Positions 8,044-15,372 are shown, numbered from the stretch's first letter. The stretch: 64,000 nucleotides of DNA from Pigmentiphaga litoralis (GCF_014651835.1 NZ_BMXQ01000002.1:496001-560000); one strand, 5' to 3'. Made by a program: numbers and translations. Notes: generated from the letters alone by a model not told the origin.

Positions 8044-8136
8044 GTTTCGAGCTGCTGATCTTGATGGGTCTGCTGATGGCCTGCAGGCCAGCCCACGACG
8101 GTTTCAGGTCAAGGCTACCAGCCGCGCAGAAAGCAA

Positions 8137-8162
8137 AAAGGACAGTACGGGGACTGTCCTTT
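8137..8162. terminator. Bidirectional terminator ending the late operon
   Basis: A perfect 10-bp stem AAAGGACAGT / ACTGTCCTTT with loop ACGGGG. The A/T ends of the stem give T runs in both directions. It lies between the rightward lysis genes and the leftward cargo operon, so it can serve both. Confidence 0.75.
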
Positions 8163-8182
8163 GATTTCTAACTGTCAGAAGC

Positions 8183-8692
8183 CTAGTTGCAAACTACAAG
8201 CTCGTCTGTTGCACGATTTAACGGATAAGAGGCAGGCGTTTTAGTGACGCGAACCCGGCGAAAATCCACTGGCTTTACCTGCTCATAGGCCTTGACCCAC
8301 ATCACAGGTTCAATCTCCTGGTCGCCGTTCTTTGGATGTAACGATTCGACCACGAGCGAAATTTCAGCTCGGTGGTGTGTCTTGGCCCTCTGCAGTCTGA
8401 CTTCAGAAATTAGGAGTTGGTTAAATTCTTCAAGCTGCTCAAGAGTTGAGGACGGTACCACCCAATGATCCATTTTCCGATCGGCTTCAACCGGAGCTGT
8501 ATGGGTAGCGGCAACTTCCTCAGGTTCGTCATCGGTTGAAGCAGTGCGAACGTACGATAGTAGTGCGATCAAGGCAGCAACCGTAGCCAACGCTAGCATG
8601 TAGTTTTCCCATGCTTCGTAGAAGGTTGCGCCCAGGCCTGCAACAATGACAACAACTAAGCACACATTGGCGATAGCTCTGTGATTGTTCAT
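8183..8692 (-). CDS. Cargo operon gene 3: two-span membrane protein, unknown function
   Basis: A 169-residue protein with two hydrophobic segments near the N-terminus (about residues 6-25 and 31-48) and a soluble domain of about 120 residues that is rich in Val/Arg strands ('AEISLVVESL', 'DFRRVRVTKT'). I recognise no family. Its start overlaps the stop of the preceding gene by four bases (ATGA), so it is the last gene of a three-gene operon read leftward against the phage late genes. Base composition is visibly less G+C-rich than both the lysis genes and the host genes, typical of prophage cargo. The soluble domain probably faces the cytoplasm or the periplasm; which one cannot be told. Confidence 0.6.
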   Translation of the reverse strand: MNNHRAIANVCLVVVIVAGLGATFYEAWENYMLALATVAALIALLSYVRTASTDDEPEEVAATHTAPVEADRKMDHWVVPSSTLEQLEEFNQLLISEVRLQRAKTHHRAEISLVVESLHPKNGDQEIEPVMWVKAYEQVKPVDFRRVRVTKTPASYPLNRATDELVVCN

Positions 8693-8997
8693 TTTTGACC
8701 CGTTAAAGGCTTGCTAGATGTTGATAGTAGCGCAGTCCAACCCAATCCTGCTGACAGGCATTGCATCACGCTCTCTGGCTGTATCGCTGCATAGCTGAAG
8801 GCAACACCGAGCGCCACGAAAATTAAACACTCGGAAAGTGATCGCCACCTGGACCGCTTCTTACTTCCGAAAACGCTGTCCAACAGGCGTGACAAGCAGA
8901 TGGCGCGTGATTCTGTCGCGGTCATTCTGCACCAAGCAATGATAGCTCCCAATCCAACAAAGCTAGCGGCGACTACATCAAACGGCGGAAGCACCAT
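8689..8997 (-). CDS. Cargo operon gene 2: small membrane protein, unknown function
   Basis: A 102-residue protein with two or three hydrophobic segments (about residues 6-25, 54-72 and 77-94) separated by a basic loop containing 'SKKRSRWRS'. GAAGAGG lies nine bases before the ATG. There are 13 bases between the stop of the COMM-like gene and this start, and the four-base overlap with the next gene shows coupling. No known family is recognised. A superinfection-exclusion or defence role is possible for small membrane proteins in this prophage position, but nothing in the sequence proves it. Confidence 0.6.
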   Translation of the reverse strand: MVLPPFDVVAASFVGLGAIIAWCRMTATESRAICLSRLLDSVFGSKKRSRWRSLSECLIFVALGVAFSYAAIQPESVMQCLSAGLGWTALLSTSSKPLTGQK

Positions 8998-9010
8998 TGG
9001 AATTACCTCT

Positions 9011-9688
9011 TCAAATGTCGCTTCGGCTAGATGCTAGCCCGATCAGCTTCTCTGCTCGTTCGAATTGCTGAAGTGCGTCCTCAAGCCGTTTCATCATCAG
9101 CTGGACCTGCTTCTTGGTCATCTGAAAGCTTAGAGAACTGTCAAGATCCGTGTCCAACATTGCAACAGCGACAGGTACTGCAGAGCTAAGTGGCTCCTCA
9201 GAAGCTGGCAGGCGAACATCAACGCTGATCAGAAAGCGCTGAAGAGTAGGCAACGTCGAATTGGCAAGCTGGCCCTTGTCCATCTGGTCATTGATGGCTC
9301 CCTGCTTTTGCGAGATGGCTTGGAGCAGGGCACGAATGTTTGAATTTTCCGCAGGGATTAGCTCTTCGGCGTACAGCGCTGCTGCGAGTTCATCAACGCT
9401 CATCTCCGAAAAAGCGGTGACAAGTGCTACTAGAAACGTTGCTGCGTTAAGGACGGCAGATACCTCGTCCTTAGAGATATTGAGTTCAGCCGCTACCTGC
9501 TTCTTGTCCTCAAGCGAACCACTGTCGAAGGCATCGACCGCATAGCCGCACAATTGTGTCCAGTCAGCACTCTCCAGCGTCTCGATACGCGTCATCCCAG
9601 CCTTCAAGAACGGCTTCACAGCGCTCGGCATCGACAAAATTACGTCCGCTACAGACATTCCGTGGTGGGGACGAAGGTTTGTGCTCAT
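9011..9688 (-). CDS. Cargo operon gene 1: soluble protein with COMM-like C-terminal region
   Basis: A 225-residue, mostly helical soluble protein. Residues 75-125 form hydrophobic helices ('ATFLVALVTAFSEMSVDELA'). Residues 147-215 run strand ('LQRFLISVDVRL'), Pro-containing strand ('VPVAVAMLD'), strand ('SLSFQMT') and a long amphipathic helix ('VQLMMKRLEDALQQFERAEK'). That order and those residues match by eye the COMM domain of eukaryotic COMMD proteins, which also follows a helical N-terminal domain. This is visual similarity only. ATG 9688 is favoured because a promoter -10 box at 9720-9725 would put the transcript start near 9713, excluding the in-frame ATG at 9724; no strong Shine-Dalgarno is visible. 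Confidence 0.6.
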   Translation of the reverse strand: MSTNLRPHHGMSVADVILSMPSAVKPFLKAGMTRIETLESADWTQLCGYAVDAFDSGSLEDKKQVAAELNISKDEVSAVLNAATFLVALVTAFSEMSVDELAAALYAEELIPAENSNIRALLQAISQKQGAINDQMDKGQLANSTLPTLQRFLISVDVRLPASEEPLSSAVPVAVAMLDTDLDSSLSFQMTKKQVQLMMKRLEDALQQFERAEKLIGLASSRSDI

Positions 9689-9719
9689 ATGCGAGATCCA
9701 CAGGGTGAGGGCGGATCGA

Positions 9720-9749
9720 ATCATACTCGCACGACCAAAACAGGCGCAA
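9720..9749 (-). promoter_or_regulatory. Sigma-70-type promoter of cargo operon
   Basis: Read leftward: -35 TTGCGC (9744-9749), an 18-base spacer and -10 TATGAT (9720-9725). Transcription would begin about 25 bases before the ATG at 9688. A promoter of its own fits a gene set expressed in the lysogen independently of the late operon. Confidence 0.5.
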
Positions 9750-9907
9750 CAAAACGTTTCTGCTTGTTGCTAGCTGAGTGACGCGGAAGTACTAATTGAA
9801 TTGCAAAGCCACAACCAAGCTGATCTTAGGAATCCCTATCGATTTGCGCATCTCTTCGACGGCATACCAAGTGTTCGCCTGCGTTATCTAGGAGGGAGCT
9901 ACCTTCG

Positions 9908-10279
9908 CTAGAGGCGGCCGCGCGGCACATCCAGCGGCATCACTGGGAAGTCGTCCCCGTCTTCGTCCAAATTCATCGCACGCGCCACCGGCGAGACGCC
10001 TCGGAGGCTGCCGCGTCGAACCTTCTGCTCCATCACAGCCGGCTCGCGTTCAAGCAGCAGGTTCAGTTGGTGCAGAGCAGTAAGTCGACCGCCACGCTCG
10101 GCAAGCCACACGGCGGCCACTGTGGCGCTTGCTTGATCCACCTGCCGCAGTACGCCGTGCAGGCGAGCAATTTCGCGCAGCAACACGCGGGTATGTTCGT
10201 CCGGGTGGTCGACCCATATTGCCCGCAACGTGGCGAGCATCATCGGTTCTGCTGAAGCGGTCAACTGGGGGCGTTTCAT
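9908..10279 (-). CDS. LexA-box-controlled prophage gene, unknown function
   Basis: A 123-residue protein with two or three amphipathic helices (about residues 13-90), a basic patch ('EQKVRRGSLRG') and an acidic C-terminal segment ('NLDEDGDDFP'). No membrane segment or known catalytic motif is seen. It is the last gene before the attachment site and is read leftward. A canonical LexA box overlaps its promoter region, ending only 11 bases before the ATG at 10279, so it should be repressed in normal growth and induced by DNA damage. Possible roles are an antirepressor-type or DNA-damage-response modulator of the prophage. Function is unknown. Confidence 0.65.
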   Translation of the reverse strand: MKRPQLTASAEPMMLATLRAIWVDHPDEHTRVLLREIARLHGVLRQVDQASATVAAVWLAERGGRLTALHQLNLLLEREPAVMEQKVRRGSLRGVSPVARAMNLDEDGDDFPVMPLDVPRGRL

Positions 10280-10290
10280 AGCAATGATCA

Positions 10291-10306
10291 CTGTTTATAC
10301 ATACAG
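10291..10306 (-). promoter_or_regulatory. LexA (SOS) operator
   Basis: CTGT-N8-ACAG, extended to CACTGT-N8-ACAGTG, so the symmetric part exceeds the core consensus. The AT-rich centre carries a -10-like TATAAA on the minus strand, so bound LexA would block the promoter of the 123-residue gene. Confidence 0.8.
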
Positions 10307-10324
10307 TGTAGCCACGATAGATTC

Positions 10325-10379
10325 CGTTCCGCATTTCGAACAGTTACCTGATGGCAAAACGTCTGTTTGATGCGGAACG
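10325..10379. repeat. Inverted repeat between SOS gene and attachment site
   Basis: Arms CGTTCCGCAT (10325-10334) and ATGCGGAACG (10370-10379) are perfect complements separated by 35 bases. The stretch 10307-10417 has no gene. The spacing is too long for a terminator. Arm-type integrase sites or a repressor-looping site are possible. Confidence 0.45.
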
Positions 10380-10417
10380 ATTTGCCTGGAGACCCGCGCC
10401 GTTCCTCGCTTTAGCTA

Positions 10418-10475
10418 CGGGACTCAAAATCCCCCGCCGCGAGGCGTGCCGGTTCGATTCCGGCCCCGGGCACCA
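10418..10475 (+). other. 3' half of tRNA-Leu(CAA): prophage attachment site (attR/attL)
   Basis: From the anticodon arm onward this is a tRNA-Leu: anticodon loop CTCAAAA (anticodon CAA), long variable arm, T arm GCCGG-TTCGATT-CCGGC (10448-10464), acceptor strand CCCGGGC and encoded ACCA ending at 10475. The 5' acceptor strand and D arm are missing: no GCCCGGG occurs about 85 bases upstream, where phage-like sequence begins. The outer base pair of the anticodon stem is already broken. Phages that integrate into tRNA genes duplicate the 3' part as the att core, so this marks the prophage end; the intact tRNA should lie beyond the left end of the prophage, outside the window. Confidence 0.85.
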
Positions 10476-10524
10476 GACATGAAAAGCCGTTGACTGTGAT
10501 CAGTCAGCGGCTTTTTTTCGTCCT
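10453..10524 (+). repeat. Direct repeat copy A (tRNA T-arm/3' end plus terminator)
   Basis: It matches 12278-12350 over its whole length with about nine differences. The match includes the T loop, acceptor strand, CCA and the terminator up to TTCGTCCT. Together the two copies bracket about 1.8 kb. Confidence 0.75.
10482..10517 (+). terminator. tRNA-Leu terminator copy
   Basis: The stem AAAAGCCGTTGACTG / CAGTCAGCGGCTTTT with loop TGAT and a T run. It directly follows the CCA of the tRNA fragment and probably belongs to the original tRNA gene. Very similar hairpins occur at 12307 and 19457. Confidence 0.8.
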
Positions 10525-10682
10525 CCAACAACACCTTGACGACGGCAATACGCGCCCGACACAGTCGTTACTGCGGTTTTGCCATCTGCCTGACAACTGA
10601 AGCAATGCCGAGAAGCACGCATATCGACGGGTCACATCGTCATATCAAATGGCGAGTTGGCCTGACCCGAAGAGGAAGCATT

Positions 10683-11309
10683 TTGCAAACCGCCATCAAT
10701 TTCATCGCTGTCAGCAGCGTTGCCCTTGGTATTGCCGCGTGCGGCAATGCGAAGGACGCTAGCAAGAGCAATTTCAGCAATGCCATCCAGGCGTATCTGG
10801 ACACACAAAAGGGCCTCTGCGCTGCGATTCCTGCTAAGGACTTCCCGTTTACCGTATCGAGTCGAGACTTCTTCGGTAGTCAAAAGATAAAGCAAGCCGA
10901 TGCGTTGGTCGATGCCGGACTGCTGACGAAGCGGTCCACAGAGGTTAAAAGCGCGTTTGGCAACAAGGTGGAGACTGCTACCGAATACCAGGTCACTGCC
11001 GCCGGCAACAAGTTCTTCGTGGCTAACGGTGCGAACACCGTCGGTGAGCATGGTGCCTTCTGCACAGGCAAATACACCGTAGTAGAAGTGGACAACTTCA
11101 CGCAACCCAGCGACACGATGGGCGTAAAGCTATCGCGAGTGACTTACCGCTACAAGGTGGACGGTGCAGACAGCTGGGCAAAACTGGAAGTCATGCGTAC
11201 CAGTTACGATAATTTTGCCGAACAGGCGCAGGGCGATATCCCTGGCAAGGCAACCGTCATCTTGACGCACGATGGGTGGGTTCACGAGCACCTGTTCAAG
11301 GGCGGATAA
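10683..11309 (+). CDS. Predicted lipoprotein of unknown function
   Basis: A 208-residue product if TTG 10683 is used; AGAGGAAG lies about five bases before it. A hydrophobic stretch leads to the lipobox 'GIAAC', with Cys20 as the lipid site, so the mature protein is outer- or inner-membrane anchored. The mature part begins with a Lys/Asn/Ser-rich helix, then a winged-helix-like pattern ('KQADALVDAGLL', 'EYQVTAAGNKFF') and beta-rich C-terminal strands. The n-region lacks basic residues, which is odd; starting at ATG 10605 would add basic residues but give an overlong signal. It is less G+C-rich than host genes and lies between the two tRNA-end repeats. Confidence 0.6.
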   Translation: MQTAINFIAVSSVALGIAACGNAKDASKSNFSNAIQAYLDTQKGLCAAIPAKDFPFTVSSRDFFGSQKIKQADALVDAGLLTKRSTEVKSAFGNKVETATEYQVTAAGNKFFVANGANTVGEHGAFCTGKYTVVEVDNFTQPSDTMGVKLSRVTYRYKVDGADSWAKLEVMRTSYDNFAEQAQGDIPGKATVILTHDGWVHEHLFKGG

Positions 11310-11385
11310 ACAGCCTTAAGCAAGGGACAAGTCGGCGAAACAGAGTGCCTCTGATTCCGACCTGCCTCAACTAAGCACGCTAAAC

Positions 11386-12147
11386 CTAAGTCAAATTCAA
11401 GCCGCCGTCTGACAACAGTATCTCGCCGGTTAAGTAGTCCGACTCGATGAGCATCGCAACAGCTTTTGCGATGTCGTCCGGACTGGCTGCCCTGCGCATG
11501 GGGGCACGGGTCCGCCACAACTCTTGGGCGCCTGTCCACTCTGCGGTCAGGGGCGTGTCGACCAGGCCGGGTGCCACAGCGTTTACGCGAATGTCTGGCC
11601 CCAGCGATACGGCGAGCAAGCGGGTCATGTGATTGAGTGCAGCTTTGCTCACCGCATAGGGAATCGATGCACCCTTGGGACGGATACCCGCATGCGAGCT
11701 GATATTTACGACGCATCCTGCCCGACGGTGACGGGCGGCATCTCGCAATGCCGACTCGGCCAACGCAACCAGGTGGAACGGTGCAATGACATTAACCTCG
11801 TTGAGTTCGTGCCACACCGTCGAGCTGGCAGAGGCGAGGTCGCCGTGCGGAATGACTTTGCTAATACCGGCGTTATTGATCAATACGTCGAGCTGTCCCC
11901 ACGCGGCGATCGCTTCGTCAATAAGCCTCACCCTGTCCGCTTCGAAAGCAAGATCAGCTTGCACGTAAATGGCCTGCTCCATTTCGGCGGCCATGGCGCG
12001 TCCCGTATCCGCAGAATTTCGCGAATGGAGCACGACCGCATAGCCCGCGCGGTTTAATGCACGGGCAATGGCTGCGCCGATACCGGAAGTGGATCCTGTA
12101 ACCAACGCGACCCGTAATACGTTATCGATCGTTGGACTGGTTTTCAT
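11386..12147 (-). CDS. SDR-family NAD(P)-dependent oxidoreductase
   Basis: A 253-residue classical short-chain dehydrogenase/reductase: TGSTSGIG at 17-24 (dinucleotide binding), NNAG at 91-94, catalytic Ser150/151, and Tyr164-xxx-Lys168 in 'YAVSKAAL'. The C-terminal '[12 protein letters not shown]' closes the fold as in 3-oxoacyl reductase-like SDRs. His40/Arg43 after the second strand suggests NADPH preference, which is only a hint. The start is ATG 12147 ('MKTSP'). It faces the lipoprotein gene tail to tail inside the repeat-bracketed island. The substrate cannot be told. Confidence 0.85.
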   Translation of the reverse strand: MKTSPTIDNVLRVALVTGSTSGIGAAIARALNRAGYAVVLHSRNSADTGRAMAAEMEQAIYVQADLAFEADRVRLIDEAIAAWGQLDVLINNAGISKVIPHGDLASASSTVWHELNEVNVIAPFHLVALAESALRDAARHRRAGCVVNISSHAGIRPKGASIPYAVSKAALNHMTRLLAVSLGPDIRVNAVAPGLVDTPLTAEWTGAQELWRTRAPMRRAASPDDIAKAVAMLIESDYLTGEILLSDGGLNLT

Positions 12148-12277
12148 GTGGATATACCGGATTGGTTGCCAGACAGCCTGTACCGTAACACCAAGCCGGC
12201 GACAAGGAAGATAGTCGCAATGCCTGGCGGCCAAGCCTGGCGCGCTAGGAGGGCTTCACTTTGTGGGGCCGTGGTAT

Positions 12278-12350
12278 TTCGATTCCGGCCCCAGGCTCCA
12301 GATATGAAAAAGCCGTTGATTTGTATGAGTCAGCGGCTTTTTTTCGTCCT
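12278..12350 (+). repeat. Direct repeat copy B: degraded tRNA 3' end plus terminator
   Basis: It keeps TTCGATTCCGGCCCC, then AGGCTCCA in place of GGGCACCA, then the same linker and terminator as at 10482. Sequence 5' of the T loop no longer matches a tRNA, so it is a worn attachment-site scar and not a gene. Confidence 0.7.
12307..12345 (+). terminator. Terminator in degraded att copy
   Basis: The stem AAAAAGCCGTTGA / TCAGCGGCTTTTT (one G-T pair) is followed by TTTTT. It lies between the SDR gene and the 3' end of the LysR gene and could still stop rightward transcription. Confidence 0.6.
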
Positions 12351-12382
12351 TCTATTCTTGTCCTCCTGGACGGCCGTTGCGA

Positions 12383-13282
12383 TCAGCCCGTTCGCACCTC
12401 ACCACCGCCAGCCTCCCCAAGCAGCCAATCCCGAAACAGCATCACAAACGGATCACTGATCAACCGATTGGGATAGATCAAATAAAACGCATCCTTCGAA
12501 TCGGTCCTCTGCGCAAACGGCGCCACCAAACGCCCCGTCCGCAAATCATCTTCAACCAGCGCCAACTGCCCTAACGCCACCCCGGCACCATTCATGGCCA
12601 TCTGATACGCCAGGCTGACGCTTTCAAACGTAATGCCTCGGTCCGGATCGATATCGGACGCACCAGCAGCCTCCAACCACTGCCGCCAATAACCGGGCCG
12701 GGCGGCGGACTGCAATAGCGTCGCGCGCCGGAGGTCGCTGGGCCGGGTCATCGGCCCCAGACGATCCAGGAGTGCCGGACTGCAAACCGGCGTCAGTTCA
12801 ATATCAATCAGCCGGTGGCTGGCGCAACCAGGCCAGGTGCCTTGGCCGATTCGGATGGCCACGTCGGTGGTGCGCGCGCTGAAGTCGATCGGGCCGAGTG
12901 ACGTCGTGAACACGACGTCGCGGTCGGGCTGGGCGGCACGAAAGGCGGGCAGCCGGGGGACCAGCCAGCGCAGGCCGAAGGTCATCGGGCACCAGATGTG
13001 CAGCGGGTCGCGTCCTTTGGTTGACTTAATTTCGTCAGTGGCATCGCTCAGGCGCTGCAAGGCGTCGCTCACGCTTTGCAGATAGAGCGTGCCGCTGTGG
13101 GTGAGGGTGACCTGCCGGTGGGATCGCTTGAACAGGCTTATGCCCAGGTGTTCTTCCAGCAGCCCTAGCTGGCGGCTGACGGCACCGGGCGTGACGGACA
13201 ACTCTTCGGCAGCGAGTTTCACGCTGCCTCGGCGCCCAACGGCTTCGAAAGCGCGAACAGCATTTAGCGGGGGCAGGCTCAT
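12383..13282 (-). CDS. LysR-family regulator (GcvA-like)
   Basis: A 299-residue protein. The N-terminal winged helix-turn-helix (about residues 5-62, 'GSVKLAAEELSVTPGAVSRQ') is followed by a LysR substrate-binding domain (about 90-290). The short start 'MSLPPLNAVRAFEA' and the overall pattern are of the GcvA branch. ATG 13282 is used; nine further codons are possible upstream. It is divergent from the RraA-like gene across 115 bases, the usual arrangement for a LysR protein that controls its neighbour, so the downstream four-gene transport and catabolic cluster is the likely target. Confidence 0.88.
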   Translation of the reverse strand: MSLPPLNAVRAFEAVGRRGSVKLAAEELSVTPGAVSRQLGLLEEHLGISLFKRSHRQVTLTHSGTLYLQSVSDALQRLSDATDEIKSTKGRDPLHIWCPMTFGLRWLVPRLPAFRAAQPDRDVVFTTSLGPIDFSARTTDVAIRIGQGTWPGCASHRLIDIELTPVCSPALLDRLGPMTRPSDLRRATLLQSAARPGYWRQWLEAAGASDIDPDRGITFESVSLAYQMAMNGAGVALGQLALVEDDLRTGRLVAPFAQRTDSKDAFYLIYPNRLISDPFVMLFRDWLLGEAGGGEVRTG

Positions 13283-13397
13283 CTGACTTCTCGATTCGAA
13301 AAAACTCAACTGAATCGCAGTTTAAATCGCTTGAGCGGGCCTTGCCCATGCACAAGAATTCGCTCCATCCAACGCAATCAAAAAGGAGTGCCCTTCC

Positions 13398-14126
13398 ATG
13401 CAACAGGAAAAGCGACTGACCGGAAAGATAGCTCCGGAGCGCATTCGCCACATGGGCGTGCCCCGTGCCGACCCGGCATTGCTGGCAGCCTACCGCGCGC
13501 TGGGTGACGCGAGCGGGGTCATCTCCGATGTGATGGATCGATTGGGCATCCCGGGCGTGGTTGCGGCGTCAACGCTGGCGCCCACGCTCCCGGGCAAGGT
13601 GATCGTGGGCACCGCGCTGACGGTGCGCAATGTCATGCAGCGGGGGCACGAGTACGAGGCCGCGCGGGCTGTCGTGAACAAGATGGCCGAATTCGAAGCG
13701 CATAACCTTGCCCAGCCCGACGACGTTCTGGTTATACAGGGCGTGGCGGGGGTTTCCAATATGGGCGGTATTTCCGCGCAGTTGGGCAAGCGCCATGGCG
13801 AGGTGGGCGCGATTGTGATGGGCGGGGTGCGCGATGTGGCGCATTCACGCTCGGTGGACTACCCGGTGTGGGCGTCGGAAATCACGCCGCGCACGGGCAA
13901 GTGGCGGGTGGAGACTGTGGAGATCAATGGCGACGTCGACATTGCCGGGGTGCGGGTCTGTTGCGGTGACATTGTCTTCGCAGACGATACGGGTGTGTGC
14001 TTCATCCCGGTTGCCCGAGCGCAGGAAGTCCTGGCTATGGCGCAAAAGACCGTGGCGGACGAGGAAAAGAAGTGCGCCGCGATCGACGCCGGTACTCACA
14101 TCGCCGACCTGCCTAAAAGCGACTGA
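13398..14126 (+). CDS. RraA-family protein, probable 4-hydroxy-4-methyl-2-oxoglutarate/oxaloacetate aldolase-type enzyme
   Basis: A 242-residue RraA/HMG-aldolase fold protein. Seen are 'GGVRDVAHSRSVDYPVWA' with Arg145-Asp146 (substrate and metal-water ligands in HMG/CHA aldolases) and the Gly-rich 'VGAIVMGG' loop. Class II pyruvate aldolases of this family cleave 4-hydroxy-4-methyl-2-oxoglutarate or 4-carboxy-4-hydroxy-2-oxoadipate and decarboxylate oxaloacetate. RraA proper (about 160 residues) is shorter and lacks enzymatic activity. AAGGAG lies about ten bases before the ATG. With two solute receptors and a 2-hydroxyacid dehydrogenase downstream, a role in organic-acid catabolism is likely. 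Confidence 0.8.
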   Translation: MQQEKRLTGKIAPERIRHMGVPRADPALLAAYRALGDASGVISDVMDRLGIPGVVAASTLAPTLPGKVIVGTALTVRNVMQRGHEYEAARAVVNKMAEFEAHNLAQPDDVLVIQGVAGVSNMGGISAQLGKRHGEVGAIVMGGVRDVAHSRSVDYPVWASEITPRTGKWRVETVEINGDVDIAGVRVCCGDIVFADDTGVCFIPVARAQEVLAMAQKTVADEEKKCAAIDAGTHIADLPKSD

Positions 14127-14246
14127 AACGAGCGCCGCAGCCGGTGCAGTCACGGGTTTGTTCCGCTGTGCAGCGGGGCCGGTGTAAGTACTCTTGCTGT
14201 CAGCGTTCAGGATGTTCCTTCATCACATTTTTCGGGATTGCCGTAC

Positions 14247-15308
14247 ATGTCCGACACACCAAGCAGCCACACGCCGCCGTCTTCAACCAAGGCGCAAGAC
14301 GTGACCTTGAAAATCCAGGCCGTCTGGAGCGAGGACTCGGTGCTGCACGAGTTCGCCCTGGACTACGTCAACATCGTCAACACGATCGGTGCAGGGCGGG
14401 TCCGTCTGGAAATGCTGCCGCGCGGGGCCGTGGTCAGCCGCGGCGGCGATTTGTATGGCGCGGTGGCGTCGGGCGCGCTGGATGCGGCCCATGGCGTGGC
14501 GTCCAACCAGTATGGCAAGGACAAGGCGTATGCCCTGTTCACCACGCCGCCTTCATTTGGCTGGAACTCGACGCAGATGCTGGGCTGGATGCGTCACGGC
14601 GGCGGTCAGGCGCTGTATGACGAACTGGTTCAGAAGATCCACGGACACAATATTTCCGGGTATCTGGTCGGGCCGATGCCGACGCAACCGTTGGGCTGGT
14701 TCAAGAAACCCATCCATTCTCCGGAAGACTTGAAAGGGTTGAGGTTCCGGACCGGTGGACTTTCCGCTGATGTCTGCCGCGTGATGGGAATGGAGCCCGT
14801 GCTGATTCCCGGAAACGAAACTGCGGAAGCCTTGGCGAGCGGTCGTGTCGATGCCGCTGAATATCTGAATCCGACCATTGACCGTCAAGTCGGTCTGGCC
14901 AAGGCGGCGCCTCTATATATCGTCCAGGGGTACCACCAGGTGTGTGAGTGCTTTGAGATCATCTTCAACAAGTCGCGACTGGATGCGCTTGGCGATGAGG
15001 TGAAGCGCATTCTGGAGATCGCAGGGGACGCTGCGTCATCGTCCATGGCGTACAAGCAAATGGTCTATTACCCCCGGGATCTGGAACAACTGAAGGTGGT
15101 CGACAAGATCACAGTGATGCAGGCGCCGGAAAGCGTACTGGACGCTCAATTGGCGGCATGGGCCATCGTGATTGAAGACCTGTCCGCTGACCCGTTTTTC
15201 AAAAAGGTGATCGACAGCCAACGTGCCTGGACAAAAACGGTGGTGGGGTTTGATCTGGTCTGGGACGCGCCGCGCGAGCGTGCCTTTGACTTCTTCAACA
15301 ATCCCTAA
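14247..15308 (+). CDS. TRAP (DctP-type) solute receptor lacking a signal peptide
   Basis: A 353-residue DctP-family protein. The sequence becomes family-like at 'AQDVTLKIQAVWSEDS' (residues 16-31), which is where a mature TRAP receptor would start after cleavage. Later come 'SPEDLKGLRFRTGGLS' (substrate carboxylate-binding Arg region), 'EALASGRVDAAEYLNP' and 'YHQVCECFEIIFNK'. Residues 1-15 are Ser/Thr/Pro-rich with no basic or hydrophobic stretch, so no Sec or Tat signal is present; a TTG at 14238 adds only three residues. No TRAP membrane subunits are adjacent. It is either non-exported or the signal has been lost. Confidence 0.8.
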   Translation: MSDTPSSHTPPSSTKAQDVTLKIQAVWSEDSVLHEFALDYVNIVNTIGAGRVRLEMLPRGAVVSRGGDLYGAVASGALDAAHGVASNQYGKDKAYALFTTPPSFGWNSTQMLGWMRHGGGQALYDELVQKIHGHNISGYLVGPMPTQPLGWFKKPIHSPEDLKGLRFRTGGLSADVCRVMGMEPVLIPGNETAEALASGRVDAAEYLNPTIDRQVGLAKAAPLYIVQGYHQVCECFEIIFNKSRLDALGDEVKRILEIAGDAASSSMAYKQMVYYPRDLEQLKVVDKITVMQAPESVLDAQLAAWAIVIEDLSADPFFKKVIDSQRAWTKTVVGFDLVWDAPRERAFDFFNNP

Positions 15309-15372
15309 GATTCCCTGCCTTCATTGGCATTTGCGGTCCTGATATTTCAAACGATAAGAAAAGGAGACGGTC

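Noticed and set aside
10385-10475. Complete tRNA-Leu gene
   Set aside because: Only the sequence from the anticodon arm to CCA is present; the matching 5' acceptor strand and D arm are absent.
14163-14176. Hairpin CCGCTG-TG-CAGCGG between the aldolase and TRAP receptor genes as a terminator
   Set aside because: Short stem, two-base loop and no T run.
14144-14620. A 158-codon frame that might supply the missing signal peptide of the TRAP receptor
   Set aside because: It is in a different frame from the receptor and its first residues are not signal-like; the rest is a shadow of the receptor gene.
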